From the NCBI GenBank assembly GCA_958298945.1, contig OY282609.1, positions 14,738,326 to 14,802,325 on the forward strand: a stretch of 64,000 nucleotides of DNA, written 5' to 3'. Made by a program: the position numbers and the translations under genes. Positions 33,777 to 46,560 of the stretch are shown here, piece by piece. The stretch's first letter is position 1. Each line of letters opens with the position of its first letter. This stretch comes from Atherix ibis (lineage: Eukaryota > Arthropoda > Insecta > Diptera > Athericidae). The notes beneath the pieces were generated by a model that did no database searches, was not told the origin of the DNA, and saw only the letters and a program-made list of their open reading frames with translations.

Positions 33777-35699
33777 GTTTTTTAGTATTTTTTGAAATTT
33801 AAAATTAGTAAATTTTATGTCAAAAAAAGAAATTTCAAGTTTTTATTATGTTCCAAATTGTTTTCAAAATTGTTTTGATTGTTTTTCATAATTTTTTAAA
33901 AAGTTTTAATAGTATTTAAAGGTTGTTTTTCTTAAAATGAATTCAGTGTTGTTTTAAAAGTAATCTTCTGCGCGGGTGGATCAACAATTATCATCATTAG
34001 TCATTTTTTTAAATTTATCTTTTTAATTATTTTCGACGAAAACTTTTGAACATATTTCTAATAATACTAAGCTGCATGGGGCTGATAAATTATTTTTACA
34101 GCTATAAATGCATCCCCAAAATCAATTCGTTGATTGGTGTTGCCAGAGCTGATTTACTGTTGGTCAAGTTTTTGTGTAACCGCTTTGATGGCAACGTTTT
34201 TCAATCTTTTCTAAAATTGATTTTTTACATTTTTTTGTTATAGAAAAATAAGGAAATTTATTTATTTTTCTTTCTTTTTCGATAATTATTTTTATGAAGA
34301 GTTGTGCTTTCTTGTAAATTTTTTTGGCAGTTATTCTTTTCTTTATTGTAAATTTGTTTGTAATTCCTTCTTTTTTGTGGTACCTTATCTCTAGTCATAA
34401 ATTTTTAGATCCAAAGTATTCAATCAAATTTCTATTTGAAATAAATTGTTCTCCTTTTAAGGTTACGTTGACTATTTATTGTGTAATATTTTTTATTAAA
34501 GTAAAAAACCAGAATTTAAAATTTTTTAAATTTCTCAAGGCCCCATTTAAGTTGATTCTCTCCTCTGGATGGGTATTTTTAAGATAATGGCGCCAACGAT
34601 ACAATCGGGTTTAGGGAAATTTTCTATACGGAATATTTTTGAGAAAGTTTTCTTTCTATTTCGTATATAATATTTTATGTATACAAATATGATATTTGAA
34701 CTGAGGCAGTAGTCCATTACCGAGTAAATTTCTTGCACTGCTTCTACAAAATCTACTCTAAAACTATTTGGGGTTCTAGAAAAATTATTTGAAAAATTAG
34801 GGTCTAAAAAAAGTCACAGAAATTTCCATTTGGACACTATATGAATATTGTTGGAGTAAAAATGTTACTGGAATAATTTCAGTGTTTGAATATTATTGCA
34901 GTAAAAATAATATTCAAACACTGAAATTGAAAGGGTCGAAGGGGTAGCAATAAACCATTTACAAATTATTTTGCAATAAGTTCTACAAAAAAAAACATTT
35001 TTTAAAATATAGAATCATATTTTTTTTCAATATGGTGCCTAAATAGCTTTTATGAAAACAATTTACAGAAAATATTATCGGTTCAAAATAAAAGGCACTA
35101 GGATTACTCACAGTATAATAGGGATTGTATCGAGTTATGAGACCATGTAGCGACCATCAAAGATTATCTTATTTTGATTAGCTGAAATTTCTATTTTAAT
35201 TTCTTTTTATTTGAAACTTAGAAGTTTTTTCGAAAATATTTCTGGTTTATGAAAATATTGTAAAAATTAAACATCTTTCATTAAATCTTACCTAGTTTGG
35301 GTTCGTAGCTCCGCAAATAGAAACTTTTCTAATCTCCAAATTTAGAAAATATAAAAATTTTTCTATTTTCTTAGGTGCAATTTTTCATTAAAAACTTTCA
35401 AAAATGGGTAGGTAAAAAATATTCAAATTATTCGTATAATAAAATCATTTGATTAAGAATTAAATTTTCCTTTATTTATTTTCTTAGTTAATATTTAAAC
35501 AAGAATTATCATTTATATTATGAAATTAGCATTGAAATTTTGAGTAAAATTACCTTTTGTATTCATTTAGAGTAATTTACTCAAGGTAATACTCAGATTA
35601 TTGTTTTTAATTATTATTGCTGATATAAAAAATCCTTTAAATACTCAGTTCAAATCTATCAACAAAATAATTAATACTATTTACTAATCAGCATTTCTC
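33777..35699. other. A+T-rich non-coding with one hairpin
   Basis: Low complexity apart from the inverted repeat at 34876-34927. Confidence 0.5.
34876..34927. repeat. Perfect 21-bp inverted repeat, 10-nt loop
   Basis: 34876-34896 and 34907-34927 are exact reverse complements (ATTTCAGTGTTTGAATATTAT). Confidence 0.9.
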
Positions 35700-36600
35700 A
35701 ATTGAACATTTTCACGTTGACAAATTTATTCCAAAATCGAGGGAAACACCAATTTCAGTGGATACTATTATCCGTTTAATTCCTTCACAAACGCCTCGAT
35801 TAGACAGGTAATGATCAGATCCTTAATTCTAACATAAAATTAATATTAAATCATTTATTTTTCATGATGATGATTTCATGAAGTAATCCGCAAGCTTCGT
35901 TTCCGTTCAATTATTATGAAATGCAAATTGACGAACGTCACACAGCTTAATTGTAAATTTATTCCTTATGCTAAGTCCTTGTCTACTTATTGTTCTACGG
36001 CGTATAAATCTACGTACACATTCATCAATTTTTGACAGGACTAATTAGCATTAATTAAATGATGACAATTGTATAAAATATTAGTGTTTACTTGTTCTTG
36101 AAGTGATCGATTTGGCAGTTGCCTTGTTCTGCAAATCCGGTTCAGAGAAAGGACCTAACTTTATAAACCATGCTAGTGGGCTAAGGACTGGCTAATCGTC
36201 TTTCACGATTCTCAGTCTATTCATCTGGCTTAGTTGTAGTATGTCTCTTTTTGTTTGTACTCGGGTTTCACATAAAACTCTATCAGCTAGACCACAATTT
36301 TTTTACCTTGATTAATGGTCACCTATTAAGACATCACAACTCAAAGAGGATGTACATGTTGGGCAGCTAAAAAAAGGTTAGACGCCTTTTCACTCAGTAA
36401 TATCGCTGGTTGTCGTTCGTATTAGTTTCGAAAGTATCGCTTAGCCATTAACAAAGGAGAGTTGTTAAAGATATCACTAATCCCCATCATACCGTCTTGC
36501 AACTGGGGAGCCAAATCAAAAGTCATGAATTATTTGATTAATTAGAACGGTTAGTATTTCAAGTCGATAATTACTCTGACTGAGATTAAATTCGTAATTT
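35700..36600. promoter_or_regulatory. Candidate conserved non-coding/enhancer island
   Basis: A block of balanced composition in otherwise A+T-rich DNA. It contains a POU octamer ATGCAAAT near 35920. A compact cluster near 36037-36070 has TGACAG (TALE-type), CTAATTAG and TTAATTAAATGA (homeodomain-type) within about 30 bp. No open frame runs through. The motifs are suggestive only. Confidence 0.3.
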
Positions 36601-36820
36601 TTGATTGTGTACACGTAATTACTGCGTAGCAACATGTACAAACCCTAAGTTGAACCATCTAGTGTATGGATCTTATTACCTTTCCAGAAAATCAACTTTC
36701 CCATTTTCCAACTTTTTCTTAAGAGAATTTAGAATAAGCCTTGCTTATCGATACAAATCTCACTTAAAAAAATTACCAAAAATTGATTTTGCTAAAAAAA
36801 CATTACAAAAACAATTTTGA

Positions 36821-37290
36821 GTGAAACAATTTTCATTGAAACAATTTTCCTGAAACAATTTTTACCGAAATAATTTTTACTGAAACAATTTTTACTAAAT
36901 CAATTTTTACTGAACTTTTGTTTGCTGAATATTGTTTCAATTTTCAGTTTTTAGCGAAACAATTTCTACTGAAACACTTTGTACTGAATTAATTTTTAAT
37001 GAAACAATTTGTACCGAAACAATTTTAACTGAAACAATTTTTACTGATACAGTTTTTAGTGAAAAGTTTCACTGACGCAATTTTTACTTAAACAATTTTT
37101 ACTGAATATTTTTACTCAGTAAATTTTAAATGAAAATTTTTTTACTGGAAAAATCTTTACCGAAATAAATTTTACTGAAACAATTTATACTTTTTTATTG
37201 AAACAATTTTTACTGTTACAATATTTATTAAAACAGTTTTAAGTGAAACAATTTCTACTGAAACAATTTTTACTAAACTTTTGTTTGCTA
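36821..37290. repeat. 15-bp minisatellite (GAAACAATTTTTACT)n
   Basis: About 25 degenerate units of GAAACAATTTTTACT, with interruptions, related to the tracts at 4200 and 13130. Confidence 0.8.
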
Positions 37291-38350
37291 AATATTGTTT
37301 AAATTTTCGTTTTGTTTTTATAGCTTTAGGAAGTTTCAAAAATTTAAATGTCAAAGTGCTTATTGTTATTTAATTTTCATATTAATTTCTAATGATAATT
37401 TTTATTTATTCTTTATTAGAATTTATATGTAAGTAATCGTCAAAGAAACTTGTTATAATTACGAAATTTAATACTGAATTCCAAACAACTTTTTTTATAA
37501 TTTTCCTCGAATTTCTTTGTTGATTACTTTCAACCTGACGAGTAGGTCAATTTATTTATATACTTAATTTTTGTTCATTTGAAGAAATATTAAACCCACT
37601 CAAAACTGTCTTACGCAAATTATGACGAGTAAGTTAATCATCTTAAATTATTTTTTTTTCTTCTTAGAAAATGCTGGTTCTTCTAAATATAACTCAATAT
37701 TTAACCAACGATTTTATTTTTATTACACTTATGGTAATTCATATTATATACAAAAAGGCTTTAAAGTTTTATTAAGATTTGACCATCGCCGATAAGAAAT
37801 AATTCACAATAGCAGTCGTAATTTATTAATATTCATTTTTTTTTTTTGTGTAGATATTAAGTTATATATTTATTTTAGTACCTTTCATCAAAATTAAAAG
37901 GGTTTTGTTCAGATCTTTTTTCTAAATGGTCTTTATTCCAGTATTTAGGTAAATAAATTTAATGAACTTGAATTTATTAAATTAAAGGTATTTTCGACTA
38001 TTTTCCCTTGCGATGTAATAATATGGAAGCTTGGGAATATTTTTCCAGCTTACATTTGATTTTACACGATGAACTACTCTCGTCAATTTTGAAAAATCAA
38101 TCGAAAGTTAAATATTTTCTTGCACCCTTCAAATATACTTACTCATATAGGAGTATGTACATTGTTGGATTAAATCAATTTTTATAAAGGATTTTATCAA
38201 TCTTTTAACTGTGATAAAAAATATTATTCCAAGCATACTGCTAATCCTGTACGAGATATGATTTAATTCATTGGAAAAGTAATAGAAGAGTATCACGTTA
38301 AATGTGTATATGATCGACAATGTATAAGAAAATCCCTTATCGATCCGTTA
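37291..38350. other. A+T-rich non-coding
   Basis: No feature seen. Confidence 0.5.
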
Positions 38351-38721
38351 ATCCATTGAAATCAATTTTTTCCGTCTTGAAAATGCCATGTTTGAGGAAA
38401 TGCGATGCGGTGTACCCCTAAAGGTTCTGCGAACTCCATCAACCTTGGTTGGAGGCGATTCCGATTTCTTCTGAATTTACATTACACTCAGTGTCAACAA
38501 TATTATAAACATAAGTCAATCGAATTGTGCAAATATGCAATATGATATACTCGTTCACATGATAAAACGGATAGTGTAGGTTAGGTTATCCCAAGTGATG
38601 AATTTTGTTGATATTGAATAGCGAAAAATCGGTGGCCCGATTTTACTTGTACGAAAAGGCCGTCTCTGTTATCAATACTGCTACTCCCACCTTTGCTTAT
38701 CTGCCCGTGTCCCAGCGATAA
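38351..38721 (+). other. Two short coding-like frames
   Basis: 38351-38474 is open for 40 codons (FRLENAMFEEMRCGVPLKVL, then GGDSDFF and TGA). 38602-38721 is open for 39 codons (EKSVARFYLYEKAVSVINTA, then PTFAYLPVSQR and TAA). The minus strand over the first block is also open (for example MEFAEPLGVHRIAFPQTWHF), so the coding strand is unclear. Probably decayed gene or transposon DNA. Confidence 0.3.
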
Positions 38722-41700
38722 TATTAGTTTTGAAAATATGAATTTATACACCTCTTCATATATTCAAGAGGATTTTTTGCACAGGTATTTATTTACTTGT
38801 AAGGAATAGAAACGAAAATGCGTAGAAGGAATTTTATTTTCTCATTTTTGCCATAAAATTTAGGATTAAATTTAATATTTACATGTGCTTCTTTAAACAA
38901 AAAAACTTTTTTGGTTTGATTATTTTAAATGAGAATTTTTCTAAAAATAATAATATGCACAATAAATATGTTAAGACGGTAGTTTTCTACAGAAATATTC
39001 GAGGGAATTTTCAAGCTTATTATTTCTCAAATACGCCCTTTTAACATTGAATAAGGATCTGTTTTCTAAAGAAAAAATTTATGAAAATTGGCAAAATTAA
39101 ATTACTTTTTTTTAAGTAAATTTAATTTATGGTATTCAGATTGTGGTATTAGTATTTTAAAATTTTTTTTCAAATAATTTTGTATTTTTTACTTAAAGTC
39201 TGAAAATTCCTATTGCTATGTCCCGAAAAAAAAATTTTCTTTAATAAATTTTATAAAGTATTAAAAAAACAATTTCTTAAAGAAATGTTTTTTTTGAAAA
39301 ATTTATAATATTTAGAGAAAAATTTTACATTAATTGATAAAATTAGGGTCTAAATTTAAAAAAACAATAATTTTTAAAAAATTCATAAAAAAAATGTTTT
39401 GTCATAATCCTGTATGGAAACTTTTAGTTTTCTTAAATAGTCTTTAAAAAATGTGCACCAAATTATTTTTTTTTTAATATTTAAAAGACATTTTAATGCT
39501 TTCTAATTTGCATTTTATATTTTAGTTTATAACTTTTTCAAAGAAAATTTTTAAAAAGCTCGCGGCAAAGCTTCGATTGAAAGGTAAATTTTTTTTGAAA
39601 ATTTTTTTTTTTAAATATTATCAGAAATTTTATTAAAAAAGAATATTTTATCCTAAATGGATTTTCTACAACTTTTGTTTAACAGTTTTTATTTATGAAA
39701 AATCTCTTGAAAATTACTTTTGATAAATATTTAAATATGAAAATTACTTTTGATAAAATAATTCGAAGGTATTTTAAATGAAAATTACTTTTGATAAAAT
39801 AATTCGAAGGTAAATTTTTCCAGTTTTTTTAAACCCAAAAAAAAATTTTTTTTTTCACTAGCATTTTTTATAGTTTTACTAAACAATTTTTTTAAGAAAA
39901 ATTTCGCATAGTTTTTTTGGAAAATTCTTTCTAGAGCTTTATTTAAAAATTCTCACAAACTTATATTCTGTTTCTTGTCAAAAAATCAAACTCTTATTGT
40001 TGATTATATTATGGTGTACATTTTTATATTCTTATCTTTTATGCCAAATTAAATTTCTTTAAAAAAGTTTATTTTATTAACTAGGAAATAGATCATGATA
40101 AAAATAATTTGAAGAAACAGAAAACTCCATTTCAAGTATGCCACAATTCAAATCATTATAAATATATTTTCGTTAGAAAACTTCGCTCTGAGATCCTTTA
40201 AAAAAGAATAGCTTTATTCGCCGTAAAGTTTAGCAAAAAAGCATAATACAACCAAGGAGTCTCTGTCGTAAATATTTGGATTGTGTCTTTGATTTACAGG
40301 AAATTCTAAATAGCTTCGGGAAATGCTTTTCAGACTTCACGGATTCTGCGTTAAATGACAAGTTTCAACCCCACCCCCACCAAACATATAACTGTTCGAA
40401 CCATCTGAAAAATATCACAAAGGGGAAATGGAAACTGTTCGAAATAAAATTCACATCAAATTATTATAACAAGAATTCATGTCGTCTGTTTATATTTGCT
40501 TTCAGATTAACAATTTTCTCAATTTTCCTTTCATGTTTATTAGTTTTTTTCCTTTCTTAATATTTAAAGAATATTTTTTAATATATTTTATAATTTTATT
40601 ATTTATATTTTTTTTTTATAATTTTCATTCGTCCTTTTTTTAGATTTTCATAATGATACGAGTATGTTTAATTTATTTATTTTTATTATTTATGTTGTTT
40701 AGAAATTCATATTTTCTCATTTCATTTAATAATTAACTTATACTCCTTAAAATTACATAATTTTTTGGTTTTAAATTTATCCTAAGCAGCTATTTTTTTA
40801 TATTTTTCACTTTTTTTTTATCCAAATTAAGCTAATTTATATGAGTATTAGATTTTTTTGTTCCATTATTAATATTTATTAATTTTCTTTCCCTTTTTAT
40901 TTTTACTATATTTGATGTATTTTCCTTATTCACATTCATATACACACAAATTTACAAGCTTTTCGTAAACCTTTATTAAGCATCCAGTCTTAATTTTTAC
41001 TATTTTTGGTTTTGGTATTTATTTTTTTTTCTATATACAGTTTTTTTGTTTTCTTTTTTGGGGCGGAGGGCGGTGTATTTTATAAAAAGCAAATCACTTA
41101 ATTGACACAAAATAATTTTTATCTAAAAACTATTTATATTCAGAAACTCTCGTTGCAATTTTGATAATAGAAGAAGAATAAACTTTACATAAAAACAAAA
41201 TTGTACAAAAAAAATTGTTGAAGGAAAATAAAAATTCAGAAAATTTTCTCTTTCACCTATTTGACTTTTCAACGAAATTGTAATTATTTTCACTTTCCTT
41301 GTCCAAAATGAAAAACGGGGAACTCTTCCAGAAATGGAACTACATTTACAAAGGCATATTTTTTTAGTCAAACGTGAAAAAGGAAAATAATGGCATAGAG
41401 TACTTAACTGATATTTTGGAAGAATCCTTTATCCTTTAGTCGTAAAAAAAACCAATGCAAGCGCATACGTCATTCACGTTTGATGTCTTTCAGAATTCCT
41501 ATTCTGAATCAATATTTGTTTAAGCTTAATTCGTTAGATAAAAGTCATCTTTTAACATCAAAATTAATTGGAAAAAAAATATTCGCTTTGCTTTGAACAA
41601 TTTAATTTTCGAATGTAGAAAAAAATTTCGAATTTTTCCATTATGGATAACGAATGTAAGTTTATAAAAATGTTGACAGCACTGAACAGAATTTAATGAA

Positions 41701-42081
41701 CAGGAAATGCATCTTTTTCGTATATTTTTAAATTAAATAATTTAATAGAAGTTTTATTAGTTTTTGCTTTATTTTAAACGTATCAAATTTATGGCATTAA
41801 TACCTTACTGTAAGTAGCCCCAGCAAATTGGATGGATACTTTTTTCAAGAGAATTTTGCAATAATTATTTTAATAATTATTTAAAAAGGTATTTAGAAAT
41901 TATCCTTGTTAATAATAAAAATTTATTTATAATTAACTAATAGTAGTAACAGGAAAATGTGGATGAACAAAACCCTAAAAATGCAGGCGAACAGATAAAA
42001 ACTAATATTTATTTTTCCATAGTTTGGTTTTAACAATTTTCCAATGCTTATGGGAAGAGTTGATTATTCTTTTGGTATTAC
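38722..42081. other. A+T-rich non-coding
   Basis: Long low-complexity DNA. 39690-39815 holds three tandem copies of GAAAATTACTTTTGATAAA with flanks (unit up to about 60 bp). No gene seen. Confidence 0.5.
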
Positions 42082-42165
42082 CTTTTCGCTTTCCAGGATT
42101 TTCCGAATTATCTCCCGTATCGATATTATTCGGCTGAAACAATTCACTACCTTTTCGTGCTTTCC
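42082..42165 (-). CDS. Small exon of a spliced gene (exon B)
   Basis: 84 nt on the minus strand between acceptor CTTTCAG and donor AAAAG|GTAATA. The only useful frame reads KARKGSELFQPNNIDTG then DNSENPGKRK. It begins with the two bases that complete the codon left by exon A, so the splice is in frame across a 152-nt intron. Polar, low-complexity sequence of unknown family. Confidence 0.5.
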
Positions 42166-42317
42166 CTGAAAGTTTATTTATTAATTATTTCCAATAAATT
42201 AATTATTTATAGAAAATTTAAATGTTAATAAAAGATTAACAATTAAAACATAAAATTTGCACTGCTTCGTAATGCTTAATATTATTTCCGACCTGCAAAT
42301 ACCTGAAATTTTCTTAC

Positions 42318-42376
42318 CTTTGTATCGTCCATCATGTGAATCTAGTGAATTAACTGTGTTCCGCGGTATGTTATTC
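42318..42376 (-). CDS. Small exon of a spliced gene (exon A)
   Basis: 59 nt on the minus strand between acceptor CCCACAG and donor ACAAAG|GTAAGA, a good consensus. It reads NNIPRNTVNSLDSHDGRYK with one base before and one after, matching the phase of exon B. The other two frames contain stops. Confidence 0.5.
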
Positions 42377-42629
42377 CTGTGGGTTTTTGGGATTTATTTT
42401 AAAAATTCAGCATTTAGAATTTTATATTAAGAAAATATCGAGCAAAGGTAATTGAAACAATTTTATTTATTATAAAAGAAAAATAATATTTAATTTGAAA
42501 GTCAAGAAATAAATCTTTTTGCGGATTCAAAAGTCGAAAATCTAATATTAGTGCAAGTTTTGTAGTGTTTTCATTAAGTCAACAATGGGAATTAATTTTG
42601 GTGAGGCCTTTGAACTGAGAAACCTTAAC

Positions 42630-42822
42630 AGGAATACAAAATTATCCCGAAAATAGTATTGGATATAACCACTATTAGAATTTGTAGAACTTTTACGATT
42701 CAATATGCAAAGTGCATTCCGATTGCAATCTGCACTTCGAACACGAATTCCACCATCTCTAATTTCATGACAAGTCCTCATTAATAACTCAGTTGAATGG
42801 AATGATTTGATTTTCAATGCTT
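42630..42822 (-). CDS. Upstream exon candidate (exon C)
   Basis: Minus-strand frame after a CCTAG acceptor: ALKIKSFHSTELLMRTCHEI, then GGIRVRSADCNRNALCILNR. Ending at a CCT|GTTAAG donor leaves two bases, which fits exon A's first base. The donor is non-ideal and the boundary uncertain. The frame stays open to 42548 if unspliced. Confidence 0.4.
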
Positions 42823-42830
42823 CTAGGTAT

Positions 42831-45800
42831 TATTTTCGATTCTAATTTTTTTTGGTCGAAATTTTTAAGTCATTACAAATTTTTATTATTAATATTATTT
42901 ATATTTAGTTAGATTTAAAGTTAATTTTCTTACGAAAACTGGTTTTTTATTTCTACGATAATAAAATCATCTCCTAAAAATTTATCGTGTATTTTGAAAA
43001 AATAATCAATTTAAGGACTCAGGTTGAGGTTTTAACCAAAATACAATTAGTTCTTTGATATTGTTTAAGCTAATTTCAGAAAGTTCATAGTACATTGAAA
43101 AGATTTTCTAGCATTTTAATTTTCTAAGTCTAGCAAATCATATAAAAAAAAATTTAAAGCCAAAAATTAAATATTTCTTAGATTACCGATATGAACATCT
43201 CATACAGATTATCCTAGATATTTTAAATAAATACCTAAATAAAACCATTTTGGTAAAAAATTTGTGAATAACAATTATTTATTATAAAAAACCATTCCTT
43301 AATTTCGAAAAATTTGATAAAATTGAAAAAATTGCATGAGAAAAAATATTTTCCCTAAGTTTATATTGGTTGAAAAATTTTGCATTTAGAAAAATTTTAA
43401 AAAACATATTTTTTTTATTAAAAATGATTTATTTTTAAACAGGAATTAATGTGTACTTAATCAGTATTTTTTTCTTAATTAAAAATAATGAAATTTGACC
43501 CTTAATAAGAGGATTTTTCTAATTTACCTATGTTTTTCCCAAAAATATATTTTCTAGTTTGCTTTTTTTACAGAAAAAAAAAATTCTTTTTTTAATTACA
43601 AATTCAATTCGAAAATAGTTGTGATTATTTAGAAAAAATGTTGGAATGGTTTTAAAGGAAAATTACAAACAACGTTTTTTGAAGGAATATACTCTGAATT
43701 TTTCGATTTTCCTTATAAAAATACATAGATCTTGAAAATTAAAGATACTGGAATATATGCATTACTATGCAGCAGGCTCTAGTTCAAATCTTGCCTTTTA
43801 ATTCTTGCCAAATTTTCTAGGTAATCGTGGTGCGAAATATAAACATTTTAGTATAAATAGTCCAGATATAAAATCCTATGAAAATCTTAAAGCCTACAAA
43901 ATTATGAATGTTTGCTAAAATTTTACAAAGTTTGATTTAATTTTAAATTCTAACTATTTTGTTATTTTGTTCACACAAAATTCTACAAATGCCTAAAGAT
44001 ATGCAATATAACAAATACATTCTAAACTGAAATAAATCAAGTAGAAAATCCTGAAAATCATTGATTTTCTTAAGAGAATTGTCATATTTTCAAAATTATT
44101 ATCAGTCAACGTTGTACTTGTCATACTAAAATGAAATAAAATAAATTGATTATTTGTGATAACGTTCCCTTTTTAATCGCAATTTAGCCGCATCGAGCAT
44201 AGCCCACTTAATATAGCAAAATAGGTTTGGATGCCTACTATTTGGAAGAGTAGCGAGAAGTGTATTCTAAAGTTAAGTTGGGCAATGCCAAGTCTAAAAA
44301 GATATTGCAGATTGCGAATGTTATTCTTTGAAGGAATCAGTAGTAGTGGAAGGACGATTAAAACATTTTCCATACGTGAGTCAGTCAACTGAAATGGAAG
44401 CGGACTCTTCCAGATAGTAGACAGTAGCATATTATGGCAACTATCTAAGGCACGGTACACAAGTATTTAGTACTTCCGACACGTAATGAATATCAAATAA
44501 GTGTAATCATGTCAAGCACAGTTTTCGTTCAGTATGCGATCCAATTTGCATTTCTGTATACATATTTATTCAGACGCATATGTGTGTCCTGCCTTACATC
44601 TTTCATGTACTTTAATTTTCAAAATCATACTACCACCAGCATCCTTCCCTTCGCCGCAAGCCAGATTGTTGGTGCAGAATTTTAGGGGTTTGACTGAGCC
44701 AGTCAGTCAGTCAGTTTGTCTGTTAGTCAATCACTGAGACAAATATTCGAGCAGAAATAAACCAACAGTAATAATTTTCAGCAAATTTGTCAAAAAGTAT
44801 TCATTGTTCATCAATAAATGCCTTGTTTTTTATGTAAAAAGAAATGAAATCAAATAAAATAAAGTCAAAACAATAATCAAAAGCACAAAAGTTTATTTAT
44901 TTAATAAAAATTTCTCTTTTTTTAAAGTTTTTTAAAATTGAAGATGCTTTCCATTTTATTTTTATTTTTTTCGCAAAAATTGTGTTTTCTATACTGTCTA
45001 GGATGAAAAAAATTTATTGAGTGAGTTTATACAGTTTTTAGACAGTATTTTGTGATTTATTTAAATTGGTTCAATTAGATTTAAAATTTTATATAATTCA
45101 CTTTGGAAGACTTGAAACTTATTTTCCCCTTAGTAAGCTTAAAGCTCTTGATTTTTTTTTTAATATCAAGAAGGGTAAGAATTCTTGAACAATAACACTT
45201 TTATATTTCTCATAATTTTACCAACAAAAAATTTAATTATGAGTTTTCAATTTATTTCTAAAAATAGTTTAAAAAAAAGCTGTTTGAATAATTATAAATT
45301 GTATTTATCTAGAGAGCTCTAAGTTCTATTAATCCAGATTTAAAAACTAACCACTCTGCTCTCAATTTTACTAATAGGAATATTATGGTTCCACTACTAT
45401 GAAAATTAACTTACACGTACTGTGCACGTAATTCATTTTGAAAGCACATCGACATATTTTTACAATTTTTCCAAAGAAAGAAAAGACAAGAAAATTTAAA
45501 AAATTCTTCTGCATTTTATTAATTTTAAAAGGATATTTTTCGTTTCCATCCTACAATCAAAAAAATTATCTACTTTCACACTTATTGTAGTCTGGAAAAT
45601 TATTTTTACAGTAGAGCAACTTTTCGCTAGGGACTAAATATAAAACAAAATGCACAATATAATATGGTTGAGATGAACTAGAAAAATATGGAATATTTAG
45701 AATGAAAATCGTAATAATATCAGTCGTACGAACATTCAGCTGCACGTCATTTTATATACGAATATAATCATATATTTTTCGAGCAGTTTCTTATGGGCGA

Positions 45801-46189
45801 CGGGAAACTGCAATATTTAAACGGCCACACAATTTGGCGCATAATGCATTTCGATGCCATTAAATTACTTTCTCTGAGACATATGTAAGTCTATACCCTG
45901 TAAGTTTATAGCATCGTTAATTATACAACATGAAATTATATATTATATGCTTGTCTTTTTTGTGGATTTTCTTATAGAATTCAAATGACAGTACTTTTTT
46001 CATTATTTTTTTTTATATACATTTTTAAAAAATTCGATCGGTAAACTTATATAGCTTAAATGGATTTTTATATTTAAGATGGTTTTTTAAATATATATTT
46101 TCATCAAAAACAGAATTTAATATTTTTAAGACCTACCCCACTTGACCGAATTTCCTCCTTTTTTTTAATTAAAAATAGCTTAAAGAATA
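42831..46189. other. Mostly A+T-rich non-coding
   Basis: 44160-44760 is a more complex block with CAGT repeats near 44700 (CAGTCAGTCAGTCAG) and a 95-codon minus frame I do not trust. 45720-45930 is another balanced block. No gene supported. Confidence 0.4.
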
Positions 46190-46196
46190 TCAAGAC

Positions 46197-46560
46197 TTGA
46201 GAAAACTTGTTATGGTAGCCTTATCGGTGGTGTTGATGATTTCGTCGTTACCAAACAGGTGGCGCACAAATCAGCAAGGCTATAAAAGGAATCTTCAAAA
46301 GTTTGTCGCCTGTAGCAGCACTACTGCCAGAAGTTGGCATTATTCGATGATGATTCATCGAATTCACGAAAAACCGAATACGATCGTACGTACGAACGAA
46401 TACGAGGGGAGGTTCTGTTCAGTGTTTGACGCTATCAATGATATGATGGGCAATTGTCGTTGGTTTATTGAGCCGAAAGGATCCGTTCTGTGTTTGTTTC
46501 CGTGTAATATCAACTTACGTGAATTTCATTACAAATATGAGTTTTTTTTTTGTCTTTAAA
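46197..46560. promoter_or_regulatory. Higher-complexity island with a TATA box
   Basis: GGCTATAAAAGG at about 46279-46290 is a good TATA box pointing right. The 360-bp block is G+C-richer than its flanks and has open frames on both strands, including a minus frame with a hydrophobic run (KLLKIPFIALLICAPPVW). It may be a first exon plus promoter or a conserved non-coding element. Confidence 0.3.

Noticed and set aside
36821..37290. CRISPR-like array
   Set aside because: Units are degenerate 15-bp tandem copies without spacers, and the genome is eukaryotic.
37172..37354. Pentapeptide-like repeat protein (VSVKIVS pattern)
   Set aside because: A by-product of translating the 15-bp minisatellite.
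44173..44460. 95-codon minus frame
   Set aside because: Leu/Ile-rich composition explained by base content; no splice or homology support.
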